This document shows, one piece after another, positions 25,915-32,832 of a stretch of 64,000 nt of DNA. The notes under the pieces were generated by a model, which saw nothing but the letters and a program-made list of their open reading frames with translations, was not told where the DNA came from and made no database searches. Numbering within the stretch: position 1 is the stretch's first letter; the number at the start of each line of letters is the position of its first letter. The translations under genes and the position numbers were made by a program. The DNA is from Mycobacterium dioxanotrophicus (GTDB lineage Bacteria; Actinomycetota; Actinomycetes; Mycobacteriales; Mycobacteriaceae). The stretch is from the NCBI RefSeq assembly GCF_002157835.1, contig NZ_CP020809.1, positions 1,674,001 through 1,738,000 of the forward strand. Reading direction: 5' to 3'.

Positions 25915-26748
25915 GTGCGCGAGACCAGCAACCCGGTATTCCGGTCTCTGCCCAAGACGCAGGGCGGATACGCACAATTCGGTACCGGAGCCGCCGGATA
26001 CGGCGCTCAGCAGGTACATGCACAGCCTTACACCGAGTACCCCGAACAGCGGCAGGCCGGTGTGTCGCGTCCGCTCACCATCGACGACGTCGTCACCAAG
26101 ACCGGTATGACGCTCGCGATCGTGTCGATCGTGGGTGTGCTTTCCTACTTCTTCGCCGCCGCCAACCCGGCGCTGATGTTCCCGATGTTCATGGTCGGCA
26201 GCATCGGCGGCTTGGTGCTGGTGCTCATCGCGACATTCGGGCGTAAGCAGGACAACCCGGCCATCGTGCTGTCGTACGCGGCGTTCGAGGGTGTGTTCGT
26301 CGGCACCGCGTCCTTCCTGTTCGCCAACCTGGTGTCCAGCGGCGGACCGGCCATGATCTTCCAGGCCGTGGTCGCCACCTTCGGCGTGTTCTTCGGCATG
26401 CTCGTCGTCTACAAGACCGGCGCCATCCGGGTCACCCCGAAGCTCACCCGCATGATCGTCGCCGGCATCTTTGGCGTCGTCGCACTGGCCATCGTGAACA
26501 TCCTGTTCGCGATCTTCACCGGCAACGCCCCGCTGACCGACGGCGGCCCGCTGGCCATCGGCTTCTCGCTGCTGTGCATCGGCCTGGCCGCGTTCAGCTT
26601 CCTGATCGACTTCGACGCCGCCGACCAGATGATTCGCGCCGGCGCGCCCGAGAAGGCCGCCTGGGGCATCGCGCTCGGCCTGACCGTCACCCTGGTCTGG
26701 CTGTACATCGAGATCCTGCGACTGCTGAGTTACTTCAACAACGACTAG
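25915..26748 (+). CDS. Bax inhibitor-1/YccA family membrane protein (Rv1072-type)
   Basis: A 277-residue protein with a polar N-terminus (about 1-60, rich in Gly, Gln and Tyr) and seven membrane helices (about 64-275). The closing region FLIDFDAADQMIRAGAPEKAAWGIALGL with its paired aspartates is characteristic of the BI-1 fold, which in other bacteria forms pH-sensitive calcium leak channels. GTG 25915 has GGAGAGG upstream. A Rho-independent terminator follows. Role in mycobacteria is unknown. Confidence 0.9.
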   Translation: MRETSNPVFRSLPKTQGGYAQFGTGAAGYGAQQVHAQPYTEYPEQRQAGVSRPLTIDDVVTKTGMTLAIVSIVGVLSYFFAAANPALMFPMFMVGSIGGLVLVLIATFGRKQDNPAIVLSYAAFEGVFVGTASFLFANLVSSGGPAMIFQAVVATFGVFFGMLVVYKTGAIRVTPKLTRMIVAGIFGVVALAIVNILFAIFTGNAPLTDGGPLAIGFSLLCIGLAAFSFLIDFDAADQMIRAGAPEKAAWGIALGLTVTLVWLYIEILRLLSYFNND

Positions 26749-26762
26749 CAGTCATACCCGAG

Positions 26763-26796
26763 AAGGGCGTCCGCGATTGCGGGCGCCTTTTTCTTT
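26763..26796 (+). terminator. Rho-independent terminator of the BI-1 gene
   Basis: AAGGGCGTCCGC, loop GATT, GCGGGCGCCTT forms an 11-bp stem with one bulged G and one G-T pair, followed by a run TTTTTCTTTT. Confidence 0.8.
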
Positions 26797-26833
26797 TGCG
26801 TTGTTCTGCCGTGGGTGGGCGTGGGCCGCGGCG

Positions 26834-26891
26834 TTGAGTCTGCAGTGAGGGTCTTGGCTTCTCGCACTTTTGCGCCGTGGATGCAGAGTCA
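26834..26891 (+). repeat. detached copy of the 82-bp repeat family
   Basis: Starting TTGAGTCTGCAGTGAGGGT and ending GATGCAGAGTCAA, this segment aligns with the first 58 bases of the tandem units at 27839-28228, with scattered substitutions. It lies upstream of the endonuclease-like gene in the same orientation, so the gene is bracketed by members of the family. Confidence 0.7.
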
Positions 26892-26995
26892 ATATAGGCG
26901 GCAGGGTTATCCCCAAGCCCAGGTTCATCCACAGTCGCCGGCTGGCGCGTCTCGGACAGCGACAAATAGTCGGTGGCCGAAACGAGCCTGTCGCC

Positions 26996-27853
26996 ATGGA
27001 CATTGGTACCGAACCATTCGTCGGCAGCGAGGCTCTGGCATGCGGCGCGCTGAACCGCTACGAGTTACGTCGCTATTACCGGCTGCTGATGCCAAATGTG
27101 TACCTGGACAAGCGAATAGTCCCGACGCTGCAGCTGCGGACTCAGGCGGCGTGGCTGTGGTCACAGCGGAAAGGCGTCGTCGCGGGCCTCGCGGCATCGG
27201 CCCTGCACGGTGCGAATTGGATTGGTGGCGACACTCCGATCGAGTTGATCTGGGCGAATGCGAGACCACCAAAATCGGTGATCACGCGTGCGGAGCTGTT
27301 GTTGCCGGGGGAGTCTCAACGGCTCGACGGACTCGTTGTGACGACGTCTGAGCGGACGGCGTTCGACCTCGGCCGGCGCGGTTCACTGGGCGAGGCGGTC
27401 GCTCGGCTCGACGCACTAGGCAACGCGACGGGGCTGAAAGCGCTTGATGTTTTGCAGCTGGCCGACCGCCATCGGCATGTGCGCGGGCTACGTCAGCTCG
27501 AATCCGCGCTCGATCTCTACGATCCCGGTGCCCAGTCGCCTCAAGAGACCCGGCTTCGGCTGATGATCATCGATGCCGGATACCCACGGCCGCAGACGCA
27601 GATCCCAGTGCCAGGAGAGGACGGGCAACCGCGGTACTACCTCGACATGGGTTGGGAGGAGTACATGCTCGCCGTCGAATATGACGGTGCACAGCATGCT
27701 GACGCACTTGGCTACGACATCATCCGCCACGAGTACGTCGCACACCTCGGCTGGACCACAATTCGCGTGGCGGCCGGACACCGTCGGCCGGACATCCTGA
27801 GGCGCCTGCAGCTCGCGTGGGATCGGGTTGCTCCGCCATTGGCTCTGCGGTGA
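26996..27853 (+). CDS. DUF559/Vsr-like endonuclease-domain protein with AbiEi-like N-terminus (Rv1073-type)
   Basis: A 285-residue protein of a family found in mycobacteria. The N-terminal part (about 1-75) resembles the winged-helix region of AbiEi-type antitoxin proteins. The C-terminal part (about 185-275) resembles a Vsr-like PD-(D/E)xK fold: SPQETRLRLMII, YYLDMGWEEY, then AVEYDGAQHAD and LGWTTIRV. Activity is unproven. ATG 26996 is chosen because it starts the conserved region. The last codons (PPLALR-stop) lie inside the first unit of the 82-bp tandem array, and a diverged unit lies upstream. Confidence 0.78.
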   Translation: MDIGTEPFVGSEALACGALNRYELRRYYRLLMPNVYLDKRIVPTLQLRTQAAWLWSQRKGVVAGLAASALHGANWIGGDTPIELIWANARPPKSVITRAELLLPGESQRLDGLVVTTSERTAFDLGRRGSLGEAVARLDALGNATGLKALDVLQLADRHRHVRGLRQLESALDLYDPGAQSPQETRLRLMIIDAGYPRPQTQIPVPGEDGQPRYYLDMGWEEYMLAVEYDGAQHADALGYDIIRHEYVAHLGWTTIRVAAGHRRPDILRRLQLAWDRVAPPLALR

Positions 27854-28228
27854 GGGTGTTGGTTTCTCGGGCTTTGACGCCGTGCGTGCAGAGTCAGTGC
27901 CGAGCGGGGTGCCCCCGCCGTTGGCTCTGCGGTGAGGGTGTTGGTTTCTCGAACTTTGACGCCGTGCGTGCAGAGTCAGTGCCGAGCTTGGTGCCCCCGC
28001 CGTTGGCTCTGCGGTGAGGGTGTTGGTTTCTCGCCTTTTCACGCCTCACGCGCAGAGTCAGTGCCGAGCATGGTGCCGCCGCCATTGGCTCTGCGGTGAG
28101 GGTGTTGGTTTCTCGCCTTTTCACGCCTCACGCGCAGAGTCAGTGCCGAGCATGGTGCCGCCGCCATTGGCTCTGCGGTGAGGGTGTTGGCTGCTCGTAC
28201 TTTGACGCCTCACGCGCAGAGTCAGTGC
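27839..28228 (+). repeat. tandem array of five 82-bp hairpin-forming units
   Basis: Units begin with TTGGCTCTGCGGTGAGGGT at 27839, 27921, 28003, 28085 and 28167, an exact 82-bp period; the fifth is cut off near 28228 at GAGTCAGTGC. In the last three units GGCTCTGCG-GTGAGG can pair with CCTCAC-G-CGCAGAGTC (15 bp, one bulge); the first two have a weaker right arm (CGTGCGTGCAGAGTC). The first unit contains the end and stop codon of the upstream gene. As 82 is not a multiple of three, the array does not encode a repeated protein. It fills most of the 384-bp gap to the insertion sequence. Confidence 0.9.
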
Positions 28229-28236
28229 ACGGCTGG

Positions 28237-28242
28237 ACTAGC
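28237..28242. repeat. target-site duplication, left (ACTAGC)
   Basis: ACTAGC borders the left inverted repeat and is repeated at 29333-29338. It fits the NCTAGN target described for IS481. On the minus strand its GCTAGT supplies the last codon (AGC) and the stop (TAG) of the transposase reading frame. Confidence 0.9.
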
Positions 28243-29225
28243 TGTACTGACCTGAGAGGTTAGGCACGCGGCTGGCAGGTGGTTGACCCTTGAGTGCTGT
28301 GTGGCCGCGGTGGTGATTGTAGTTGTGTAGCCATCGCGGGTACTCGGCGCAGCGGTCGGTGTCGCTGGTGTAGAGCCGGGCGTAGGCCCATTCGTCGGCC
28401 AGGGTGCGGTGGAAACGTTCCACTTTGCCATTGGTTTGTGGCCGGTAGGGGCGGGTGCGCCGGTGCTCGATGTCACCCAGGGCATCGCGAAATTTGTGCG
28501 ACCGATAGCAGGACCCGTTGTCGGTCAACACTTTCCGCACCGTAAAGCCGCAATGATTGAACCAGGCGTTGGCCCGCAGCCAGAACGCTGCGGCCGTCTC
28601 TTTGCGTTCGTCTGCCAGTAGTTCGGAGTAGGCCAGCCGTGAGTGCGCATCGATGGCGGTGTGCAAGAAGTGATACCCCCGCACCGGATTGCCGTACTTG
28701 CTGGTCTGCCCTGAACTCTTGTCGGCCTGCCTGTTGCGGCCACCGATAGGTTTTCCCAACATCCGCCAGCCGCCTCCGTCCGGGATCTTGCCCAGCTTCT
28801 TGACATCGACATGCACGAGATCGCCGCAGGCCGCGGATTCCATCCGGCGGATGACCGCCCGGTCGGGCGGTCGAGCCAGCGCAGTTTGGCCAGGCCGTAC
28901 CGGGTCAGCACGCGATGCACCGTCGAGGGATGCAACCTCAGCAGATAACCGATACGCGCAGGCCCCAACGCCGGATGACCCGGACTTTGATGATGCGCCG
29001 CTCAGTTCGGGTGGGTGTTCTCTTGGGGCTGTGGTGAGGCCGTGAGCTGCGATCAGCCATGCCGGCATCACCGAGTTCGCGGTACCGCCCGGCCCAGCGA
29101 GCTGCGGTGCTCACCGAGACCTGGAACCGCTCGGCAGCCCGCCGCAGCGGCCAACCGTCCTCAACAATGCACCGAGCTAGGCGCAGACGTCCGGTTTCTG
29201 ACAACGGGGCATTACGGTGGGACAT
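28238..29225 (-). pseudogene. IS481-family transposase, disrupted by two frameshifts
   Basis: The full product would be about 330 residues. The first part (29225 to about 28966) has the helix-turn-helix WPLRRAAERFQVSVSTAARW; the middle (about 28968-28866) reads GPARIGYLLRLHPSTVHRVL; the last part (about 28866-28238) has the DDE residues in DLVHVDVKK, TDNGSCYRS and NGKVERFHRTLADE. Continuity is lost at a GGGG run (28963-28966) and at a GG run (about 28866), each fitting loss of one G. GGAGGTCTTC precedes the ATG. The stop codon lies in the target duplication. If the sequence is correct the enzyme is inactive. Confidence 0.88.
28243..28268. repeat. left terminal inverted repeat of the IS
   Basis: Begins TGTACTGACCTGAGAGGTTA and ends GGCACG; partner of 29307-29332. 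Confidence 0.9.
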
Positions 29226-29286
29226 GAAGACCTCCGGAGTGAGTTGGTGCGTTCCTCGACAGCTCGCACTTCACTCGGAGGTCTTC
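29226..29286 (-). promoter_or_regulatory. transposase leader stem-loop covering the ribosome site
   Basis: In the transposase mRNA, GAAGACCTCC-GAGTGA pairs with TCACTC-C-GGAGGTCTTC: 16 bp with one bulged C, ending directly at the AUG. The GGAGG ribosome site is buried in the stem. Such hairpins in other IS elements block translation of read-through transcripts from neighbouring genes. Confidence 0.65.
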
Positions 29287-29306
29287 GTCATGTCACTACG
29301 CCACGC

Positions 29307-29332
29307 CGTACCTAACGTCGGTGGTCAGTACA
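29307..29332. repeat. right terminal inverted repeat of the IS
   Basis: Reads CGTACC at the inner end and GGTCAGTACA at the outer end; its reverse complement begins TGTACTGACC like the left end. Confidence 0.9.
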
Positions 29333-29338
29333 ACTAGC
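29333..29338. repeat. target-site duplication, right (ACTAGC)
   Basis: The second copy of ACTAGC. Its CTA at 29334-29336 is the TAG stop codon of fadA3 on the minus strand, so duplication of the target left fadA3 intact. Confidence 0.9.
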
Positions 29339-30551
29339 TCAAGCGCTCCACGACCATCGCCATGCCCTGGCCGCCACCGACGCACATGGTCTCGATGCCG
29401 AAGGTCTTGTCGTAGGTCTGCAGGTTGTTCAGGAGCGTGGCGGTGATGCGGGCACCTGTCATGCCGAACGGGTGGCCCAAAGCAATTGCGCCACCGGACA
29501 CATTGAGCTTGTCCTCGTCCATGCCGAGCGCGCGGGCCGAGCCGAGCACCTGCACCGCAAAGGCCTCGTTGATCTCGTAGAGGTCGATGTCGCCGATGGT
29601 CATGTTCGCGTTGGCGAGCGCCTTCTTGACGGCTTCGATGGGACCGAGACCCATGATCTCCGGCGACAGACCGGACACGCCCGTCGACACGACGCGGGCC
29701 AGCGGGGTGAGGCCGAGCTCGCGAGCGCGCACATCGCTCATGACCACGAGCGCCGCGGCGCCGTCATTGAGCGGGCAGGCGTTGCCGGCGGTGATGGTGC
29801 CGTTGGGCCGGAAGACGGGCTTGAGCTGGCTGATCTTCTCGTAGGTGGTGCCCGCGCGCGGACCGTCGTCCTTGGAGACCACGGTGCCGTCAGGCAGGGT
29901 CACCGGAACGATCTCGCGCTCGAAGAAGCCGCTGTTGATGGCTTCCTCGGCCCTGTTCTGCGACCGAACACCCCAGTGATCCTGGTCTTCACGGCTGATG
30001 CCGGTGTGCAGTGCGACGTTCTCGGCGGTCTGACCCATGGCGATGTACACGTCGGGCAGCAGGCCGTCTTCGCGGGGATCGTGCCACTCGTCGGCGCCTG
30101 CCGCGGCCTGGTCGGAGCGGGCCATCGCGTCGGCGTATATCGGGTTCTTGGTGTCGGGCCAGCCGTCGGCGTTGCCCTTGGCGAACCGGGACACGGTTTC
30201 GACGCCTGCGGAGATGAAGGCATGGCCCTCACCGGCTTTGATCGCGTGGAACGCCATGCGGGTGGTCTGCAGAGACGACGAACAGTAGCGGTTGACGGTG
30301 GTGCCGGGCAGGAAGTCGTAGCCGAGTGAAACCGCGACGGCGCGACCGATGTTGAACCCGGCCTCACCACCGGGCTGGCCGCAGCCCATGATCAGGTCGT
30401 CGATGTCGCGGGGGTCCAGAGCAGGCACTTTGTCCAGCACGGCCTTGACCATCTGGGCGGCCAGGTCGTCGGGACGCATGTTGACGAGTGAGCCTTTGCC
30501 TGCGCGGCCGATCGGCGAGCGGGCAGTGGCAACGATGACAGCTTCAGGCAT
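29334..30551 (-). CDS. fadA3: acetyl-CoA acyltransferase (thiolase) FadA3
   Basis: A 405-residue thiolase. Nucleophile Cys90 lies in [11 protein letters not shown], His360 in [12 protein letters not shown] and the second Cys390 in MCVGGGQG, so all catalytic residues are present; it should cleave 3-ketoacyl-CoA or run the condensation. ATG 30551 is the start. Synteny with Rv1074c supports fadA3. A KstR-like palindrome lies 11 bp upstream of the start. The gene ends at the insertion sequence, whose target duplication preserves the TAG. Confidence 0.94.
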   Translation of the reverse strand: MPEAVIVATARSPIGRAGKGSLVNMRPDDLAAQMVKAVLDKVPALDPRDIDDLIMGCGQPGGEAGFNIGRAVAVSLGYDFLPGTTVNRYCSSSLQTTRMAFHAIKAGEGHAFISAGVETVSRFAKGNADGWPDTKNPIYADAMARSDQAAAGADEWHDPREDGLLPDVYIAMGQTAENVALHTGISREDQDHWGVRSQNRAEEAINSGFFEREIVPVTLPDGTVVSKDDGPRAGTTYEKISQLKPVFRPNGTITAGNACPLNDGAAALVVMSDVRARELGLTPLARVVSTGVSGLSPEIMGLGPIEAVKKALANANMTIGDIDLYEINEAFAVQVLGSARALGMDEDKLNVSGGAIALGHPFGMTGARITATLLNNLQTYDKTFGIETMCVGGGQGMAMVVERLS

Positions 30552-30561
30552 GGCAGGCTCC

Positions 30562-30575
30562 TAGATCGTGTTCTA
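30562..30575. promoter_or_regulatory. KstR-like site upstream of fadA3
   Basis: TAGATC-GT-GTTCTA matches TnnAACnnGTTnnA except for one base (ATC for AAC). It lies 11 bp before the fadA3 start in the 33-bp gap after the GDSL hydrolase gene. Flanking bases extend the palindrome to CTAGATCGTGTTCTAG. Confidence 0.45.
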
Positions 30576-30584
30576 GAAACGAAC

Positions 30585-31571
30585 CTAACCCGCGGGCACC
30601 ACGATGGGTGCGGGCACCCCGGTCGGCCGCCGCCAGAGCCTGCTCACACTGCCCAGTCGCGACAGCAGCGACGTGTCGTCCGCCGACCCGGTTTCCAGGG
30701 CTTCGGCACCGTCCCAGTCGCCCAGCGCATTACAGAGCGCGGGCAAGAGCTGGCTGGCCGCCAACGCATAGCCCGCCGCCGACGGGTGGAACATGTCCTG
30801 CGAGAACAGCAGCTCGGGAGCTTTGTAGAAGTCCGGTGCCAGCAGGTCGGAGAACGGGACCGGCACGCCGCCCGCGGCACGCACAGCGCCGGCCTGCGCG
30901 CGGGCCAGGCGCAATCCGCGGCTGCGTGCCACCATGCGCAGGGGTTGGGGTATCGCAGTGATCACCCCGAAGTCGGGACAGGTGCCGACGACCACCACCG
31001 CACCCGCCGACCGCAGCCTGCGCACCGCGGCGCCCAGACGCCGCGCCGACGGGCCGATGCCGTTCGGCTTGGTGATGTCGTTGGCTCCGATCATGATGAC
31101 GGCCGCGTCCGGTGGTGGGCCCGCGACGAACATCGCGTCGATCTGGCCGGACAGCCCCTTCGACGTGGCGCCGACAATTGCCTTGGTGCTCAGGCGAATC
31201 CGCTTGCCGAACTGCTCGGCCACACCGCGAGCGATCACGACTCCGGGTACCTCGTCGGCCTCATGGCAGCCGTAACCCGTGGCCGTGGAATCTCCGAACA
31301 CCATCAGGTGGATGTCGAACGGAACCCCACGCTCCCACCGCTGCACCGGCCCGCCGCCGGGCGCGTACACGCCGTCGGCTCGGGGCGGGATGTCCCAGGA
31401 CTTCGGAATGACTCGGCGGGCCTGGTCGGCCTGCCCGGACAGCAGATTGCGTGCTCCGATGTAGGCCGTGCCGGTCGACGCCAGCGTCGCTGCGGCCGCC
31501 AGGGCGACGGTGGCTCGACGTGGCGTCCGACTACGGCTGCGGACGCGAGGAGCATCACTACTTGACCCCAC
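30585..31571 (-). CDS. SGNH/GDSL hydrolase (Rv1075c-type)
   Basis: A 328-residue esterase with an N-terminal signal/anchor helix (about 19-40), so probably exported. Block I Ser95 is in VFGDSTATG, block III Asn164 in IGANDITKP, and the Asp259/His262 pair in SQDMFHPSAAGY, giving a complete catalytic triad. GTG 31571 is the start; a shorter start would cut the exported N-terminus. It is upstream of and in line with fadA3, but with a KstR-like site between them, and divergent from lipU. Substrate is unknown; short acyl esters are typical for the fold. Confidence 0.9.
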   Translation of the reverse strand: MGSSSDAPRVRSRSRTPRRATVALAAAATLASTGTAYIGARNLLSGQADQARRVIPKSWDIPPRADGVYAPGGGPVQRWERGVPFDIHLMVFGDSTATGYGCHEADEVPGVVIARGVAEQFGKRIRLSTKAIVGATSKGLSGQIDAMFVAGPPPDAAVIMIGANDITKPNGIGPSARRLGAAVRRLRSAGAVVVVGTCPDFGVITAIPQPLRMVARSRGLRLARAQAGAVRAAGGVPVPFSDLLAPDFYKAPELLFSQDMFHPSAAGYALAASQLLPALCNALGDWDGAEALETGSADDTSLLSRLGSVSRLWRRPTGVPAPIVVPAG

Positions 31572-31765
31572 ACCGCAAGTTTAGGTGCGACACACGGGGT
31601 TTTGCGCGCGGCGAAGGCGGATCAGCGATTACGTTGCGGTATCAAGTCCGGTATCAATTCAGGTTATTTGATTGTTGAACTGATTGACCGTGTCAAGCTA
31701 AGTTACCCGGGTTGTCTGAGTGACGTAGCACACCTAGCACTACAAAGACGTAGGAAGTGGTGGCG

Positions 31766-32803
31766 ATGACTGCACCGAGTAAGGTCTCGAGGTCCCATCG
31801 CGCTGGGATAAGCCCAGCTAGATTGCACCGCGCACGCAAGTACCCGGTAAGTGACCAGAGGCCCGTAGAGATCGTCGAAGACGGCCCGAGCCTGGGTGGT
31901 CGGCTGGCTTCGCTGGCAGCCATGCTGACAATCCGTCCGGTGCTGGCAATTGGTAGCCATGCTCCACGTCTGCCGTGGCCATTCGGCATCGTCGAATTCG
32001 CGGCTCGGACGCTGCGTCCCTCTCCCGGGACCATCAGGGCAACGATCGGATTGCCGAATTGCACTGCGCAGCTCGTGCGGGCAAACGGAGTACTGCCGGC
32101 CGACGGCAAGCGCAGCGTCATCCTGTATCTGCACGGCGGCGCGTTCATCGTGTGTGGTGCGAGCACCCACTCCGGCATCGTGTCGTCGCTGTCGCAGTAC
32201 GCGGACAGCCCGGTGCTCGTCGTCAACTACCGGATGATCCCCAAGCACTCGGTGGGCACCGCGCTCGACGACTGTTACGACGCCTACCAGTGGCTGCGGC
32301 TCACGGGTTACGAGCCCGACCAGATCGTGCTGGCGGGCGATTCCGCAGGCGGCTATCTGGGCCTTGCGCTCGCCGAGCGGCTGCTGGCCGAAGGCGAAGA
32401 GCCGGCGGCCCTGGTGACGATGTCGCCGCTGTTCGAGATCGACAACGTCACGCGCGCCAACCATCCGAACATCCGTCGCGACGCGATGTTCCCGGGCCGC
32501 GCCTTCGAAGCTCTGGTCGAACTCGTCGAGCACGCCGCAGGCCGCAAGGGCGAAGAAGTCTACGAACCGCTCGACCACATCGAACCGGGCCTGCCGCGCA
32601 CGCTCATTCACGTGTCCGGTTCCGAAGTTTTGATCAGCGATGCGCGGAAAGCCGCCCGGATGCTGGCCGCCGCCGGCGTTCCGGTGGAGGTTCGCGTTTG
32701 GCCCGGTCAGATGCACGTCTTCCAGCTCGCATCGCCTCTGGTGTCCGAAGCGACGCGCTCGCTGCGCCAGATCGGCGACTACATTCGCGAGGCCACCTGG
32801 TAA
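31766..32803 (+). CDS. lipU: alpha/beta hydrolase LipU (hormone-sensitive lipase family)
   Basis: A 345-residue esterase of the HSL/family IV type. The oxyanion motif HGGAF (123-127), nucleophile Ser193 in GDSAGG, an acidic residue in GSEVLISDAR and His in GQMHVFQL complete the triad. ATG 31766 has AGGAAG eight bases upstream and is preferred over GTG 31757. Position matches M. tuberculosis lipU (Rv1076). It is divergent from the GDSL hydrolase across about 190 bp of AT-richer DNA and followed by cbs after 29 bp. Confidence 0.92.
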   Translation: MTAPSKVSRSHRAGISPARLHRARKYPVSDQRPVEIVEDGPSLGGRLASLAAMLTIRPVLAIGSHAPRLPWPFGIVEFAARTLRPSPGTIRATIGLPNCTAQLVRANGVLPADGKRSVILYLHGGAFIVCGASTHSGIVSSLSQYADSPVLVVNYRMIPKHSVGTALDDCYDAYQWLRLTGYEPDQIVLAGDSAGGYLGLALAERLLAEGEEPAALVTMSPLFEIDNVTRANHPNIRRDAMFPGRAFEALVELVEHAAGRKGEEVYEPLDHIEPGLPRTLIHVSGSEVLISDARKAARMLAAAGVPVEVRVWPGQMHVFQLASPLVSEATRSLRQIGDYIREATW

Positions 32804-32832
32804 CCCGCGCGCGAGCCTGACACGATGTGACT

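Larger units (their letters stand above)
28243..29332 (-). mobile_element. IS481-family insertion sequence, 1090 bp
   Basis: The element is bounded by inverted repeats of about 26 bp (28243-28268 and 29307-29332), both beginning TGTACTGACC and matching at about 21 of 26 positions, and by a 6-bp duplication ACTAGC. It carries one DDE transposase of the IS481 type on the minus strand, broken by two frameshifts. The right-hand duplication contains the fadA3 stop codon. Intact ends and an exact duplication point to a fairly recent insertion. Confidence 0.93.

Noticed and set aside
27488..28124. Open minus-strand frames across the 82-bp repeats, with recurring RRETNTLTAEP-like text
   Set aside because: The frames arise because the repeat lacks stops on that strand; the 82-bp period changes frame every unit, and there is no start signal or family.
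27839..28228. CRISPR array
   Set aside because: Units are contiguous 82-bp near-identical copies without unique spacers, and no cas gene is present.
28850..28980. Programmed -1 frameshifting to make the transposase
   Set aside because: IS481-family transposases are normally single ORFs, and two separate shifts would be needed; simple base losses explain it better.
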